Below are positions 1-8,327 of a DNA stretch of 64,000 bases, piece after piece. The notes beneath the pieces were generated by a model. It worked only from the letters and a program-made list of their open reading frames with translations, did not search any database and was not told the origin of the DNA. This stretch comes from Bartonella florencae (GTDB taxonomy: Bacteria; Pseudomonadota; Alphaproteobacteria; Rhizobiales; Rhizobiaceae). The DNA lies in the NCBI RefSeq assembly GCF_000312525.1, contig NZ_HE997451.1:266898-330897 (forward strand). The letters run 5' to 3'. Made by a program: the position numbers and the translations under genes. Positions within the stretch are counted from its first letter, which is position 1, and each line of letters starts with the position of its first letter.

Positions 1-98
1 TTTCTCCTCCCAGCACCCCCACCCTCTTACCACAATTTTCAAAAAAAATCATGATTCACAACACGGGTGAATTGCAGCTAAATTTAAGGGGAACTGAC

Positions 99-350
99 AT
101 GGCACACCGCCCACCTACCATAACACAACCAGCCATTGCGCGCGCTTTAAGAGAAGCCAAAAAACAAGGCGCAGAGGTTGTAGAAATAAAACCTACTGGA
201 GAGTTATTCATTCATATCAATAAAATTATAACACCACCAACAATAAGGAGTAATGCTTATAGTATTGAAGATTTTCCACCTCTTGAAAACGAGCAAGAAG
301 AATGTAGTACAAATCCATCCTGCCCCCCTGTTGATGACATAAAGTTTTAG
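99..350 (+). CDS. Small phage-type protein preceding integrase
   Basis: Hypothetical protein of 83 residues. The ATG at 99 is chosen over the in-frame ATG at 51 because AAGGGG lies about 8 bases upstream of it. The chain has a helical N-terminal half (residues 8-22, ARALREAKKQGAE) and a short strand-like stretch (EVVEIKPTGELFIHI). Small proteins of this plan often sit directly upstream of tyrosine integrases in rhizobial prophages; that is recalled, not searched. The stop is two bases before the integrase start, so the two are almost certainly co-transcribed. It could be an accessory recombination or excision factor, but no DNA-binding motif is clear and no function is assigned. Confidence 0.6.
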   Translation: MAHRPPTITQPAIARALREAKKQGAEVVEIKPTGELFIHINKIITPPTIRSNAYSIEDFPPLENEQEECSTNPSCPPVDDIKF

Positions 351-352
351 CC

Positions 353-1390
353 ATGCCAAAGCGTCGTCCACCCTATCTTGTTCGTGAACGTACACGCCAT
401 GGTAAAATCATATGGTATGTACGTATTGGTCATGGACCACGGTTTCGCATTGAAGAAACTTACGGAACGCAAGAATTTGTTGACAATTATACACTTGCCC
501 TTAAGCAAGCGCAAAATGGCTCTTCTAAGATAATGAAACGCACTAAGCTTACAGAAGGGTCTTTTGACTGGTTATTGCATCAGTATTTACAAAGCATGCA
601 ATGGCATAATCAATCAGAGTCAACAAAAAAAGTTAAATATCGAATTCTGAATAATGTTTCTAAACATATTGGTAATCGCGCCTATAAAAGCATAGAAAAA
701 CACCATATTCTTGATGCTGTAGAAAGAAGGCGCAATACTCCCGCAGCAGCAAGACACTTTTTAACGGCTTTAAACGGTCTTTTTAATTGGGCGGTTGATA
801 ATGCTCTTTTAAACAGAAACCCCGCCTTTAATATCAAAGCCCCCAAATCTCTTAACACTGAAGGATTGGCACCATGGTTAGAAGAAGATGTTGAGAAATA
901 TTATCACAAATGGCATCATGGTACCCATGAACGCGTCTGGATTGATGTTCTTTTATATACAGGCTTACGCCGTGGTGACGCCGTTCGCATTGGCTGGAAA
1001 AACGTTAAAGATAATATTATTCATCTCAAAACAGAAAAGAGCCAATTTAAAACAGATGTTTTTCTTCCGATTTTGCCAGAACTTTCAGAAACTCTTAAAA
1101 TTGGTCCCATAGGTAATGAAACATTCATTTGCGGAAAAAATGGAAAGAAGCTTGTAAAAGAAAGTTTTGGCAACTTGTTTCGTGAAGCGTGTAATCAAGC
1201 AGGAGTTAAAAAATCAGCCCACGGTTTGAGAAAATTAGCAGCAACACGTGCTGCCAATGCTGGTGCTACAGTTTCACAAATGAAAGCGCTTTTTGGCTGG
1301 ACAGAAGATAAAATGGCATCCCTTTATACCAAAACAGCCGATAGAAAACGCCTTGCAATAGAAGCCATTAAAAAACTTCAAAAAAGTTAG
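353..1390 (+). CDS. Tyrosine-family phage integrase
   Basis: A 345-residue site-specific recombinase of the tyrosine integrase family, which would integrate or excise a prophage or island. The N-terminal half (about residues 60-150) fits a SAM-like core-binding domain. The catalytic half has the expected order of residues: Arg in LLYTGLRRGDAV (about 206), the box HGLRKLAATRAA (His about 290, Arg about 293), a Trp in ALFGW at the usual second His/Trp site, and a Tyr in LYTKTADR near the C-terminus. Length is typical and the frame is intact, so the enzyme may be active although the phage genes beside it are broken. It starts two bases after the preceding small gene. Confidence 0.9.
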   Translation: MPKRRPPYLVRERTRHGKIIWYVRIGHGPRFRIEETYGTQEFVDNYTLALKQAQNGSSKIMKRTKLTEGSFDWLLHQYLQSMQWHNQSESTKKVKYRILNNVSKHIGNRAYKSIEKHHILDAVERRRNTPAAARHFLTALNGLFNWAVDNALLNRNPAFNIKAPKSLNTEGLAPWLEEDVEKYYHKWHHGTHERVWIDVLLYTGLRRGDAVRIGWKNVKDNIIHLKTEKSQFKTDVFLPILPELSETLKIGPIGNETFICGKNGKKLVKESFGNLFREACNQAGVKKSAHGLRKLAATRAANAGATVSQMKALFGWTEDKMASLYTKTADRKRLAIEAIKKLQKS

Positions 1391-1445
1391 AGCAATGGGT
1401 AGCAGCTAAAAACAAAGAAAAGCACCAGAAAAATTATGAACAAAA

Positions 1446-1745
1446 TCAAATGTGTGTTTGATTATCCTCAGAAACTAGAGGAGAAATAGTTGGTTGTGCC
1501 TGTTGCATTGTTTGCCATAAATTATAGTTTGTTTGCATATCTAACCAAAATTTTGCTTTACTAAAACCAGCCAACTCTAATTTAATCGCAAGCTCGGTAC
1601 TCATAGAAGCATGTCCGTTAATCACTCTTGAGAGAGAAGCTCTTGTTATATGGAGGTGGTCGGCTAATTTTTGTATTGATAGCCCCATTTCTTCCAAGAA
1701 AGCTACTTTTAGAACTTCACCCGGATGTGCAGGATTATGCATCAT
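1446..1745 (-). CDS. higA: HigA-family antitoxin (XRE helix-turn-helix)
   Basis: A 99-residue antitoxin and autorepressor of a type II toxin-antitoxin pair. It opens with the HigA hallmark HPGEVLKVAFLEEMGLS, followed by a helix-turn-helix at about residues 24-55 (KLADHLHITRASLSRVINGH). The gene follows higB on the same strand with a 15-base gap, giving the toxin-first order that defines the HigBA class. It is expected to bind the palindrome at 2054-2076 upstream of higB. Linkage to a phage integrase fits a stabilising module of a mobile element. Intact and of normal length. Confidence 0.9.
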   Translation of the reverse strand: MMHNPAHPGEVLKVAFLEEMGLSIQKLADHLHITRASLSRVINGHASMSTELAIKLELAGFSKAKFWLDMQTNYNLWQTMQQAQPTISPLVSEDNQTHI

Positions 1746-1760
1746 TTTTTATTCCTTTCA

Positions 1761-2042
1761 TCAATGGTAGTCTTGATAATCAACAAGCTCCACATCTGTT
1801 CCTATAAAGCGAAAAGTAACACGCCAATTTCCATTCACCCATATAGAATAATATCCTGTAAGTTCACCTTTAAGAGGGTGCATTTTAAAGGCAGGTGCTT
1901 TCAACATTTCGGGCGTAGTAGCACTTGTTAAAGCCGTTAAAATAACGCGTAATTTCTTTACGTGATCTGCTCTAATAGCTTTTGTAGACCCTGTTGTATA
2001 AAATAATTTTAAGCCCTTATGTTTGAAACTCACAATTGCCAT
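1761..2042 (-). CDS. higB: HigB-family mRNA interferase toxin
   Basis: A 93-residue RelE/ParE-superfamily toxin of the HigB type; such proteins cleave mRNA on the ribosome and are neutralised by HigA. Family marks visible here are the N-terminal FKHKGLKLFYTTG, the central LKAPAFKMHPLKGELTGYYSIWV, the basic aromatic strand GNWRVTFRF, and the C-terminal VELVDYQDYH. It is the first gene of a two-gene minus-strand operon with higA. The start ATG (complement at 2042) lies about a dozen bases from a perfect 8-bp-arm inverted repeat. No damage is visible, so toxin activity is plausible. Confidence 0.9.
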   Translation of the reverse strand: MAIVSFKHKGLKLFYTTGSTKAIRADHVKKLRVILTALTSATTPEMLKAPAFKMHPLKGELTGYYSIWVNGNWRVTFRFIGTDVELVDYQDYH

Positions 2043-2053
2043 TACTGTCCCTT

Positions 2054-2076
2054 ATCGTATACTATTACTATACGAT
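2054..2076. promoter_or_regulatory. Palindromic operator of higBA
   Basis: A perfect inverted repeat, ATCGTATA-N7-TATACGAT, lies just upstream of the higB start. Each arm has 8 bases and the arm centres are about 15 bases apart, suiting a dimeric helix-turn-helix protein. The TATA-rich arms could overlap the minus-strand -10 region. HigA antitoxins typically autoregulate through such sites, so this is inferred to be the HigA(B) operator. Confidence 0.7.
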
Positions 2077-2437
2077 CAATAAAAATAAGAGTCAAGTTCT
2101 ATACGACCAAATTTAATTTCATATTTGGATAAAATGATTGAGAATAAGCTATAAAAAGGTTCGGGATAGACAGAAAAATAAGCTAATAAAATCAATAACC
2201 ATAAAATTCCCTTACCTTTATATAACTTATTGATTTTATATAAACATAGCATTCCCACCCCCTCCGCCACAGCACTTTTATCATGCTTGTAGCTTGTCAG
2301 CGGATTTTGTATATTTTGACACTAGGTTTTGTACCAATTTATTTTCTTTCAAATGATTTTTAAGGGGTTCTCAAAGGGTCTTTAAAGACCTTTCAAAGGT
2401 TATTTAAAGCCCCTTTCATGAATCTTTTTCTCTTCTC
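2077..2437. other. Intergenic region of the prophage remnant
   Basis: No convincing gene. It carries a 14-bp perfect palindrome, GGTCTTTAAAGACC, at 2377-2390, flanked by further short AAAGG/CCTTT copies (2350-2415). It lies downstream of the minus-strand methylase and could be a weak transcription end or a protein-binding site; there is no clear T-run. Confidence 0.4.
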
Positions 2438-3260
2438 CTAAATATCGCAATTGGTAATGATCAGTTCCTTTGCCGGAATCGCATTATTTGAACCACATGT
2501 ATAAGATGTATTCACCTCTTTTATCTTAAATTGGCTAAAGGTTTTCCGGACCTCTGCTACATCATTGAGAGAGAGAAGAAACTTCTCCTTTAATTGCGCA
2601 AGCAGCGCAGACATCGTCTGATAATCCTCCCACTTAAACAAATCCTTTCCATAATAACCCTCAACGCCAAAATAAGGCGGATCAAGGTAAAACAAAGTGG
2701 TAGGCCGGTCATAGCGCCTGATAAACTCAGACCAGTCTAAATGTTCAATGGTCACACCCGCTAAGCGGCGGTATATAAGCTTTAATAAGCCTTCAAGTTT
2801 GAAACTGTTAAATCGTGCTCCACGGTTAGGATCAACGCCAAATGTTCGTTTAGCCCCCTGCCCAGCAAAACTTAACCGCTGGAGATATAAAAACCGCAAA
2901 GCCCGCTCTAAATCGGTTAAGGTATTTGGGTCTTGTAGAGTGAAACGTTGAAACGCCTCACGGCCTGCTTATCTGGAACTCCAACAGATCCATAAAAGGG
3001 TGATAATGACGTTGCAACACCCGAAAAAAATTCACCACATCACCTGAGCGGTCATTGATGACTTCATATAAGGGAATCAATTTCCGCCTGAAGAATATTC
3101 CCCCCATTCCAACAAAAGGCTCAGCATAAGTGCGATGGGGAATGTCTTCTATGATTTTGATAATGGTTTTGGCTAACTTGATTTTGCCACCAATATAAGC
3201 AGTAGCTGGCGAGATGGGTTCGACAGATTTTAATTTTTCTTTGTAAAGTATGTCCATCAT
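2438..3260 (-). pseudogene. D12-class (Dam-type) adenine DNA methylase, frameshifted
   Basis: An N6-adenine methylase of the Dam/D12 class in two frames. The N-terminal piece (2958-3260) has the SAM-binding region YIGGKIKLAKTI and YAEPFVGMGGIFFRR. The C-terminal piece (from about 2962 down to 2438) has the catalytic LDPPYFG motif. The first piece ends DLLEFQISRP then stop. Removing one C from the GGCC at about 2962-2965 joins it to REAFQRFTLQDPNTLTDLERALRF and on into the second frame. A single inserted base therefore explains the break and the rest looks conserved, suggesting recent inactivation or a sequencing error. Phage methylases of this kind protect DNA from restriction. Repaired length would be about 273 residues. 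Confidence 0.85.
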
Positions 3261-3376
3261 TTTTTAACACTCTTTCATCTATATTAGCCGTCTTCTCATT
3301 GCTTTAAGTGATAAGAAGCGGCTGCGATGTTAAGTTAAGTCGCATCGGACGGGGTTGTCGCAAAACTAGTCCCGTT

Positions 3377-3398
3377 GGCTGGGTTGACAAGCCCAGCC
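3377..3398. terminator. GC-rich hairpin, possible terminator
   Basis: GGCTGGG-TTGACAAG-CCCAGCC forms a 7-bp stem with an 8-base loop immediately beyond the stop of the minus-strand gene-D fragment (3400). On the plus strand a T-rich tract (TATTTCTTTTTC) follows; on the minus strand none does. It may end transcription of the tail fragment or be a leader structure for the methylase gene downstream. Confidence 0.45.
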
Positions 3399-3399
3399 T

Positions 3400-3770
3400 C
3401 TATTTCTTTTTCTTTCCTTGATTTGGTGCCTCTAAGGTGATTTCTGTGGTGTATCCGCTTTGCTTTTCATAGCGGTGGTCACGGTAGCAGCCTTCCATGG
3501 GCCATTGATTTCGCCTCGAAACCCTTGCAAGAGAAGGGGTTGATCAGCCATGATTTCGGGGCGCCCCTCGAGGGTCAAAGAACCGCTGCCTATAGCACGG
3601 CAAAGCCTATCTGATTCTGATGCAGCAGCAGCTTGTGCTTCTTCTTTACAAGTGTAACAACCACGCAGACCACGCAACCGGCCCCCTAAAACCTGTCTGA
3701 TGCTTGACAGACAATTGTTGCCCTTTTCATTACGGTCAATCACAGCAAAAAGATATTCTTTAAGAAACAT
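3400..3770 (-). pseudogene. Phage late control protein D (gpD-like) C-terminal fragment, frameshifted
   Basis: Remnant of a tail-assembly protein of the P2 gpD type. The tell-tale segment is EEAQAAAASESDRL, then GSGSLTLEGRPEIMADQPLL and LQGFRGEINGPWKAATVT, matching the C-terminal domain of late control D proteins. The open frame then drifts and stops at 3432. Adding one C to GTGACCACCGC (about 3474-3480) restores HRYEKQSGYTTEITLEAP and a lysine tail with a stop at 3400-3402. The N-terminal two-thirds of a normal gpD is missing; residues before about 35 do not look like gpD and may come from a rearrangement. Not functional. Confidence 0.7.
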
Positions 3771-3795
3771 GGTTCTGTAGGATTCATTGCTGTAT

Positions 3796-3981
3796 TTAAA
3801 CCCTTCTTCCAGTAATTACGTTGCCATTTTCAAGATCTTTATGGAAGATTTGTTCCAGCTTTATGAGATCTCTTTGTGATATATTATGAAGCTGTGTTAG
3901 TATCGCAGTTAAGGGAGGAAATTTTTTCTTAGCTCTTTGCGCTATCAGTGGCTTTTTTCCTGTTTTATCTGTCAAGATGGA
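3796..3981 (-). pseudogene. Unrecognised ORF remnant of the phage region
   Basis: An open frame of 61 codons without an ATG; a TTG occurs at its third codon. The translation reads protein-like: lysine-rich, with PPLTAILTQLHNISQ, then a helix DLIKLEQIFHKDLENG and a short basic end GRRV. It lies just upstream of the gpD fragment on the same strand, in a region otherwise lacking genes up to argC. I do not recognise it. It is probably the C-terminal end of a truncated phage or chromosomal gene. The rest of 3982-4227 is AT-rich and holds the argC promoter region. Confidence 0.3.
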
Positions 3982-4227
3982 TTACGCCATTGCTAATAGC
4001 AGCTTTTTCATAATTTTCCTTTTTTTGAAAAACAAAAAACTTCCTTGACGAAAAGTATGAAAAATTGAGAGTCTATTTTTTCTCATTGCACTTTTCTTAT
4101 CATACTTTTTCACACGCAAGATTCTCTATAATCTAAAGAAATTCAATAATTTATTGGTAACAATTTATAATAATTGATAATATAACAAACTAAATATAGA
4201 AGAAAACTTTAATTCAAGGCAAAGTGA

Positions 4228-5163
4228 ATGGCGATGAAAGTTTTTATTGATGGTGAACATGGAACAACCGGTTTACAAATAAAAAAACGACTAGCAGAGC
4301 GTTCAGGTTTTAAATTACTTTCTCTTGCTCATAGAGACAAACATAATATTGAGATGAGACGAGATTGTCTTAACCAAACCGACATTGCTATTTTATGTCT
4401 GCCAGATGATGCTGCACGTGAAACAGTTAACTGGCTTAAAAATAATAAAAAAATTAGAATCATTGATAGTTCAACAGCCCACCGTACTGCACCAGATTGG
4501 ATCTACGGTTTTCCTGAAATGACTGCGGGACAAAAAAGACGTATCCAAACAGCCCAGTATGTAAGCAATCCAGGCTGTTATCCCACTGGAGCAATTAGTT
4601 TGATTCGACCGCTCCGTGAAATAGGTCTGATAGATGCTGATTATCCTATATCAATTAACGCAATATCGGGTTATACTGGTGGCGGAAAACAACTGATTGC
4701 ACAAATGGAAAGCCAATCTCAGCAAAAAAACGTTCAAGAAAATTATTTTATCTATGGTCTCAATCTTGAACATAAACATATCCCAGAAATTAAACTACAT
4801 GGACAAATCAACCAGACACCTATTTTTATACCAAGCGTTGGACGTTTTCCTCAAGGAATGATTGTAAATGTTCCACTCCATCGCAATTTATTTACAAAAT
4901 CAGCGAGCTGTTCTGATTTGCGCGAAATTCTTGAAAACCATTACAATGGACAAAATGTCATAACAATTGCATCACAAGAAGAAACGGATTCTCTCACTAA
5001 ACTCAACCCAGAATGCTTAGCACATAGAGATGAGATGAAATTGTTCGTTTTTGGTAATGAACGCGAAGGCATTTTCAATCTCTGCGCTATATTTGATAAT
5101 TTGGGGAAAGGTGCATCTGCATCTGCGGTTCAAAATCTCGACTTAATGCTTTCTGGAAATTAA
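4228..5163 (+). CDS. argC: N-acetyl-gamma-glutamyl-phosphate reductase, type 2
   Basis: A cytoplasmic NADPH-dependent reductase giving N-acetylglutamate semialdehyde in arginine synthesis. The 311 residues match the short type 2 class (longer type 1 enzymes have about 345). Visible are the N-terminal nucleotide loop FIDGEHGTTGLQIKKRL, the active-site cysteine in NPGCYPTGA (about residue 117), and INAISGYTGGGKQ. The ATG at 4228 has AAGG eight bases upstream; an in-frame ATG at 4234 is the alternative. No other arginine gene is nearby. The prophage remnant ends about 250 bases upstream, so the gene probably marks the chromosomal side of the insertion. The frame is intact. Confidence 0.92.
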   Translation: MAMKVFIDGEHGTTGLQIKKRLAERSGFKLLSLAHRDKHNIEMRRDCLNQTDIAILCLPDDAARETVNWLKNNKKIRIIDSSTAHRTAPDWIYGFPEMTAGQKRRIQTAQYVSNPGCYPTGAISLIRPLREIGLIDADYPISINAISGYTGGGKQLIAQMESQSQQKNVQENYFIYGLNLEHKHIPEIKLHGQINQTPIFIPSVGRFPQGMIVNVPLHRNLFTKSASCSDLREILENHYNGQNVITIASQEETDSLTKLNPECLAHRDEMKLFVFGNEREGIFNLCAIFDNLGKGASASAVQNLDLMLSGN

Positions 5164-5183
5164 ACTGCTCTCTATATAAAGCT

Positions 5184-6260
5184 TTATTCAACAGCACAAT
5201 AAGCCCCCTTTGTCGCTCTCCAATGCGCAACCGAAAAACACAAAACGGCTAACGCAACACTTTGATGAATAAGCCCCAAACTTATAGGAACTTCATGTAA
5301 CAATGTGAGAATACCTAAAAGTGCTTGAATGATAATCATAACACAAACAAAAAGAGCACGACGAGAATGAGTTGAGTTTGGAACGTTCTTTTTTACATAT
5401 AATACATGAATAAGCGCAACAAAAAACAAAAAATAGGCAAAAAAACGATGAACGAACTGAACTGTTAAGGAGTTTTCAAAAAAGTTAAGCCAAACAGGAC
5501 TATGCTGCAATAACCCATCGGGGATGATTTGACCATCCATAAAGGGCCAAGTATTATAAACTTTTCCAGCATGGAGCCCTGCCACAAGAGCACCAAAATA
5601 AATTTCCATTAAAATCAAAACAACAAGCCAACCTGCAAAATATTGAATCTTTTGATCAGCTGGTTTTTCGGAATATTCTGTAAGTCCTCGAGATAAATAA
5701 GTAACAAAAATAATAACAAAACATGCTGTTATAAGATGAAAAGCCAAACGATATTGGCTTACGCTTGTCAGATTGCTTTCTCCAATACCTGAAGCCACCA
5801 TCCACCAGCCAATAACCCCTTGAAAGCCAATAAGAATAGGGACAATTATAAGCTGAAGCAAAAGATTTTTTTCAATACGCCTAGTCGCCCAAAACCAAAT
5901 AAAGCCCAATAAAGCCACGATCCCAACAAGCCGCCCGAGAACGCGATGTGCCCATTCCCACCAAAAAATGACCTTAAACCCACTTAACGTCATATCGTGA
6001 TTAAGCAATTTATACTGCGCTATTTGTTGATATTTTAAAAATTCTTCCTGCCATTGTTCCTCTCCAATAGGTGGAATAACGCCATGAATCGGCTTCCATT
6101 CGGTTATCGATAATCCTGATCCCGTTAGACGGGTAGCACCCCCCACTAAAACAATTGCCAAACAAAGCAATAAAATAGAATAAAGCCACAGGCGAATTTG
6201 TTTTCGATTTTTTTTCTGCAATGGCGTCAAAACGCTCTCATTTAATCTCTTTACTGTCAT
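5184..6260 (-). CDS. ctaA: Heme A synthase (COX15/CtaA)
   Basis: An inner-membrane enzyme that oxidises heme O to heme A for aa3-type cytochrome oxidase. About eight hydrophobic helices are seen. Family marks are the first helix ending VGGATRLTGSGLSITEW, the loop KPIHGVIPP, and heme-ligand histidines in WWEWAHRVLGR and VQFVHRFFAYFL. The ATG at 6260 (358 residues, MTVKRLNESVL) is preferred; an upstream TTG at 6293 would add 11 residues. It converges with argC, the stops being about 20 bases apart. Its presence implies aerobic respiration with a heme-A oxidase. Confidence 0.93.
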   Translation of the reverse strand: MTVKRLNESVLTPLQKKNRKQIRLWLYSILLLCLAIVLVGGATRLTGSGLSITEWKPIHGVIPPIGEEQWQEEFLKYQQIAQYKLLNHDMTLSGFKVIFWWEWAHRVLGRLVGIVALLGFIWFWATRRIEKNLLLQLIIVPILIGFQGVIGWWMVASGIGESNLTSVSQYRLAFHLITACFVIIFVTYLSRGLTEYSEKPADQKIQYFAGWLVVLILMEIYFGALVAGLHAGKVYNTWPFMDGQIIPDGLLQHSPVWLNFFENSLTVQFVHRFFAYFLFFVALIHVLYVKKNVPNSTHSRRALFVCVMIIIQALLGILTLLHEVPISLGLIHQSVALAVLCFSVAHWRATKGAYCAVE

Positions 6261-6399
6261 CTCTGATGGCCCCACGTCTCTCTCCAACCACAACGCATTT
6301 CAAAACGTCAACATTACAAATACTGACTATTCTAATGTACTACAACTCTAGCATAAGACAAGAGGAGCACTATAACATGGGATTAATATTTTACAAAAC

Positions 6400-8187
6400 T
6401 TATGATGCAATCACACGATAAACAGTTTTCGGAAACTGACGCACCATCTGCTGTATCCAATCTTGTTCGTTAACAGCAATACTACAAATATAATAATCTG
6501 TTAGCCTCGCAAATTGCTCAAATCCATATTTGGGCTCACTCTCCATTTCTAAAATAATAAAATCATAATCTTTTTTAAATTCTTGTAATAGCCCTAAGAT
6601 ATCATTTGAAAAATTTTGTGCAGAAACAGTACTCGTTAACCCTTGGGGAAGGATATCAATCCCCGTATCATAATCACGATAAATAACATCCTGCAACTGA
6701 GCATTCCCCGTTAAAATATCGCTTAATCCCCGATGTGGACCTATGACCCTTTCTATTTGTTGACCAGAAATATCCACCAACAAAATTGTTTTGCGCTCTT
6801 TTATAAGGTGCAGAGAAAGCTTTGCTGCTGTTCGTGCAGCTTCTGGACCAATAATTGAAATAACTGTTGAAGTGCAGGATTTTAGAAAATTAGACAATCC
6901 CTCTATTGTAACAAAAGTCTCAAGATTTTTTACCTTTTGAGAAACGAAGACATCTTCATGATTTTTTAAGTCACTTTCTTCCGGTTTTAAATCACCATAT
7001 TTCAAATGACTTCTTCTGTTTCTAGAGAACTGACGAAATAACAACACTCCTGCCAAAAGAATGATTAAACTTACAAACGCACTCACAATAATATTTTTTC
7101 CGTAAAGCGTCATAAAAGAAATTGGCACTAATGTTGTTGGCACAACCATATGAATTTTTATATCTTGCAAAAGAGAAGAATCCTTATCCATCTCTTTGCT
7201 TTGTGCATTGACCACGCTTTTTATTTTATTTTCTAGCTCGTTAAACATTTGCATTAAGGATTGAGATTGACCTTTTACAAAAATACTCATTCTTTTTTTG
7301 AGCTGTTCTTCAAATTCAGTTGCAATAACTTCATCTGAACGAACTTGCTGAACGATCTGCAAAATTTTATTTTCTAATTGATGAGACAAAACTTCTAATT
7401 CTGCAGTCATTGCTTTAATTTGGGGATGTGTCCACCCCAATTGTGCGACCATATGCGCTCTTTGCGTTTCCAAAAGATTACGTTTAGCTTCCAATGCAAC
7501 AATCGATACATTGTTTGCAATAAACGATAAAGACAATAAAGACTGTCCCTTTTCACGCATCATATTAATAGTAGAATTCAAACTCATTAAATGAATACGC
7601 TTGAGAGTTGCTTCTGTTAACTGCACAGAAAGATCATGAAGCTCTATTTTTTTTACATCCTGTTGAATAAAAGAATCAACAGATGAACGAAATCCCTCTA
7701 CTATATTGAATAGAGTAGTATTATCATATTGTTGATTTTTATTCTGTTCTGTTAAAAATAATTTTTGTTTCTGTTTTAGGATCGCTTGTGAAAATGCTGC
7801 AAAAAGAATTTCCACCCCATTTTGAGCAGCATCAGGTGTTCCTGCTTCAAAAGTAAGATCGATGAAATCAGCATGACGTGATAAATGAATATTTTCACGA
7901 AAATCTTTTTTATAAGAAGCACTTGAAGAAAAATTCTGTAAGTCCGAATTATTTAAAAGTATGGGCTGCGAGAATAAGAATGCAATAACACTGTTTTGTT
8001 TTTCAATTGGTAATGGCTTTCCTACCGAATCAGATAATGAAAACGTTAAGGTTGCTCGGTAACCTTGTGGTTGCATAAAATAATATAACCAAATCAAAAA
8101 TGCACAAAGCACCGCTAACAGCAAAACGACCAACACATTTTGCGAAACTGTGTGTGTTAACAGTCCTTTATTACGCTTAAGACTCAT
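6400..8187 (-). CDS. Wzz/ExoP-like chain-length protein with degenerate kinase domain
   Basis: A 595-residue polysaccharide co-polymerase-like inner-membrane protein. A transmembrane helix at about residues 18-40 is followed by a periplasmic, coiled-coil-rich region (about 130-350), then a second helix (NIIVSAFVSLIILLAGVLLF). The cytoplasmic C-terminal domain (about 430-590) follows the BY-kinase plan (LSDILTGNAQLQDVIYRDYD, then TGIDILPQGL). Its ATP site is degraded: the Walker A position reads IIGPEAARTAA without the GKS/T lysine, Walker A' is LLVDIS, and the Walker B end is IILEMES. It is therefore probably a non-kinase scaffold. The ATG at 8187 is preferred over an upstream TTG at 8205. 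No export or glycosyltransferase genes adjoin it, so the polymer is unknown. Confidence 0.75.
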   Translation of the reverse strand: MSLKRNKGLLTHTVSQNVLVVLLLAVLCAFLIWLYYFMQPQGYRATLTFSLSDSVGKPLPIEKQNSVIAFLFSQPILLNNSDLQNFSSSASYKKDFRENIHLSRHADFIDLTFEAGTPDAAQNGVEILFAAFSQAILKQKQKLFLTEQNKNQQYDNTTLFNIVEGFRSSVDSFIQQDVKKIELHDLSVQLTEATLKRIHLMSLNSTINMMREKGQSLLSLSFIANNVSIVALEAKRNLLETQRAHMVAQLGWTHPQIKAMTAELEVLSHQLENKILQIVQQVRSDEVIATEFEEQLKKRMSIFVKGQSQSLMQMFNELENKIKSVVNAQSKEMDKDSSLLQDIKIHMVVPTTLVPISFMTLYGKNIIVSAFVSLIILLAGVLLFRQFSRNRRSHLKYGDLKPEESDLKNHEDVFVSQKVKNLETFVTIEGLSNFLKSCTSTVISIIGPEAARTAAKLSLHLIKERKTILLVDISGQQIERVIGPHRGLSDILTGNAQLQDVIYRDYDTGIDILPQGLTSTVSAQNFSNDILGLLQEFKKDYDFIILEMESEPKYGFEQFARLTDYYICSIAVNEQDWIQQMVRQFPKTVYRVIAS

Positions 8188-8327
8188 TTTTATTTCAACC
8201 AACAAAATATTTTTTATTTTTATTTAAGAGAAAGTAGTAACTATCCTCTTAACTTTAACTCATATTATTTTGAAAGAAGAAAACATTAAGATTTAAGCAT
8301 AAATATTCAATAATAACTCAAAAAAAT

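Noticed and set aside
1..50. C-rich string at the left edge as the 3' end of a tRNA serving as attachment site
   Set aside because: It does not contain a recognisable T arm and acceptor stem, and the sequence to the left is not available.
2076..2270. 64-codon minus-strand frame beside the higBA operator
   Set aside because: It has a hydrophobic stretch but ends within the operator region, lacks a ribosome site and resembles AT-rich chance coding.
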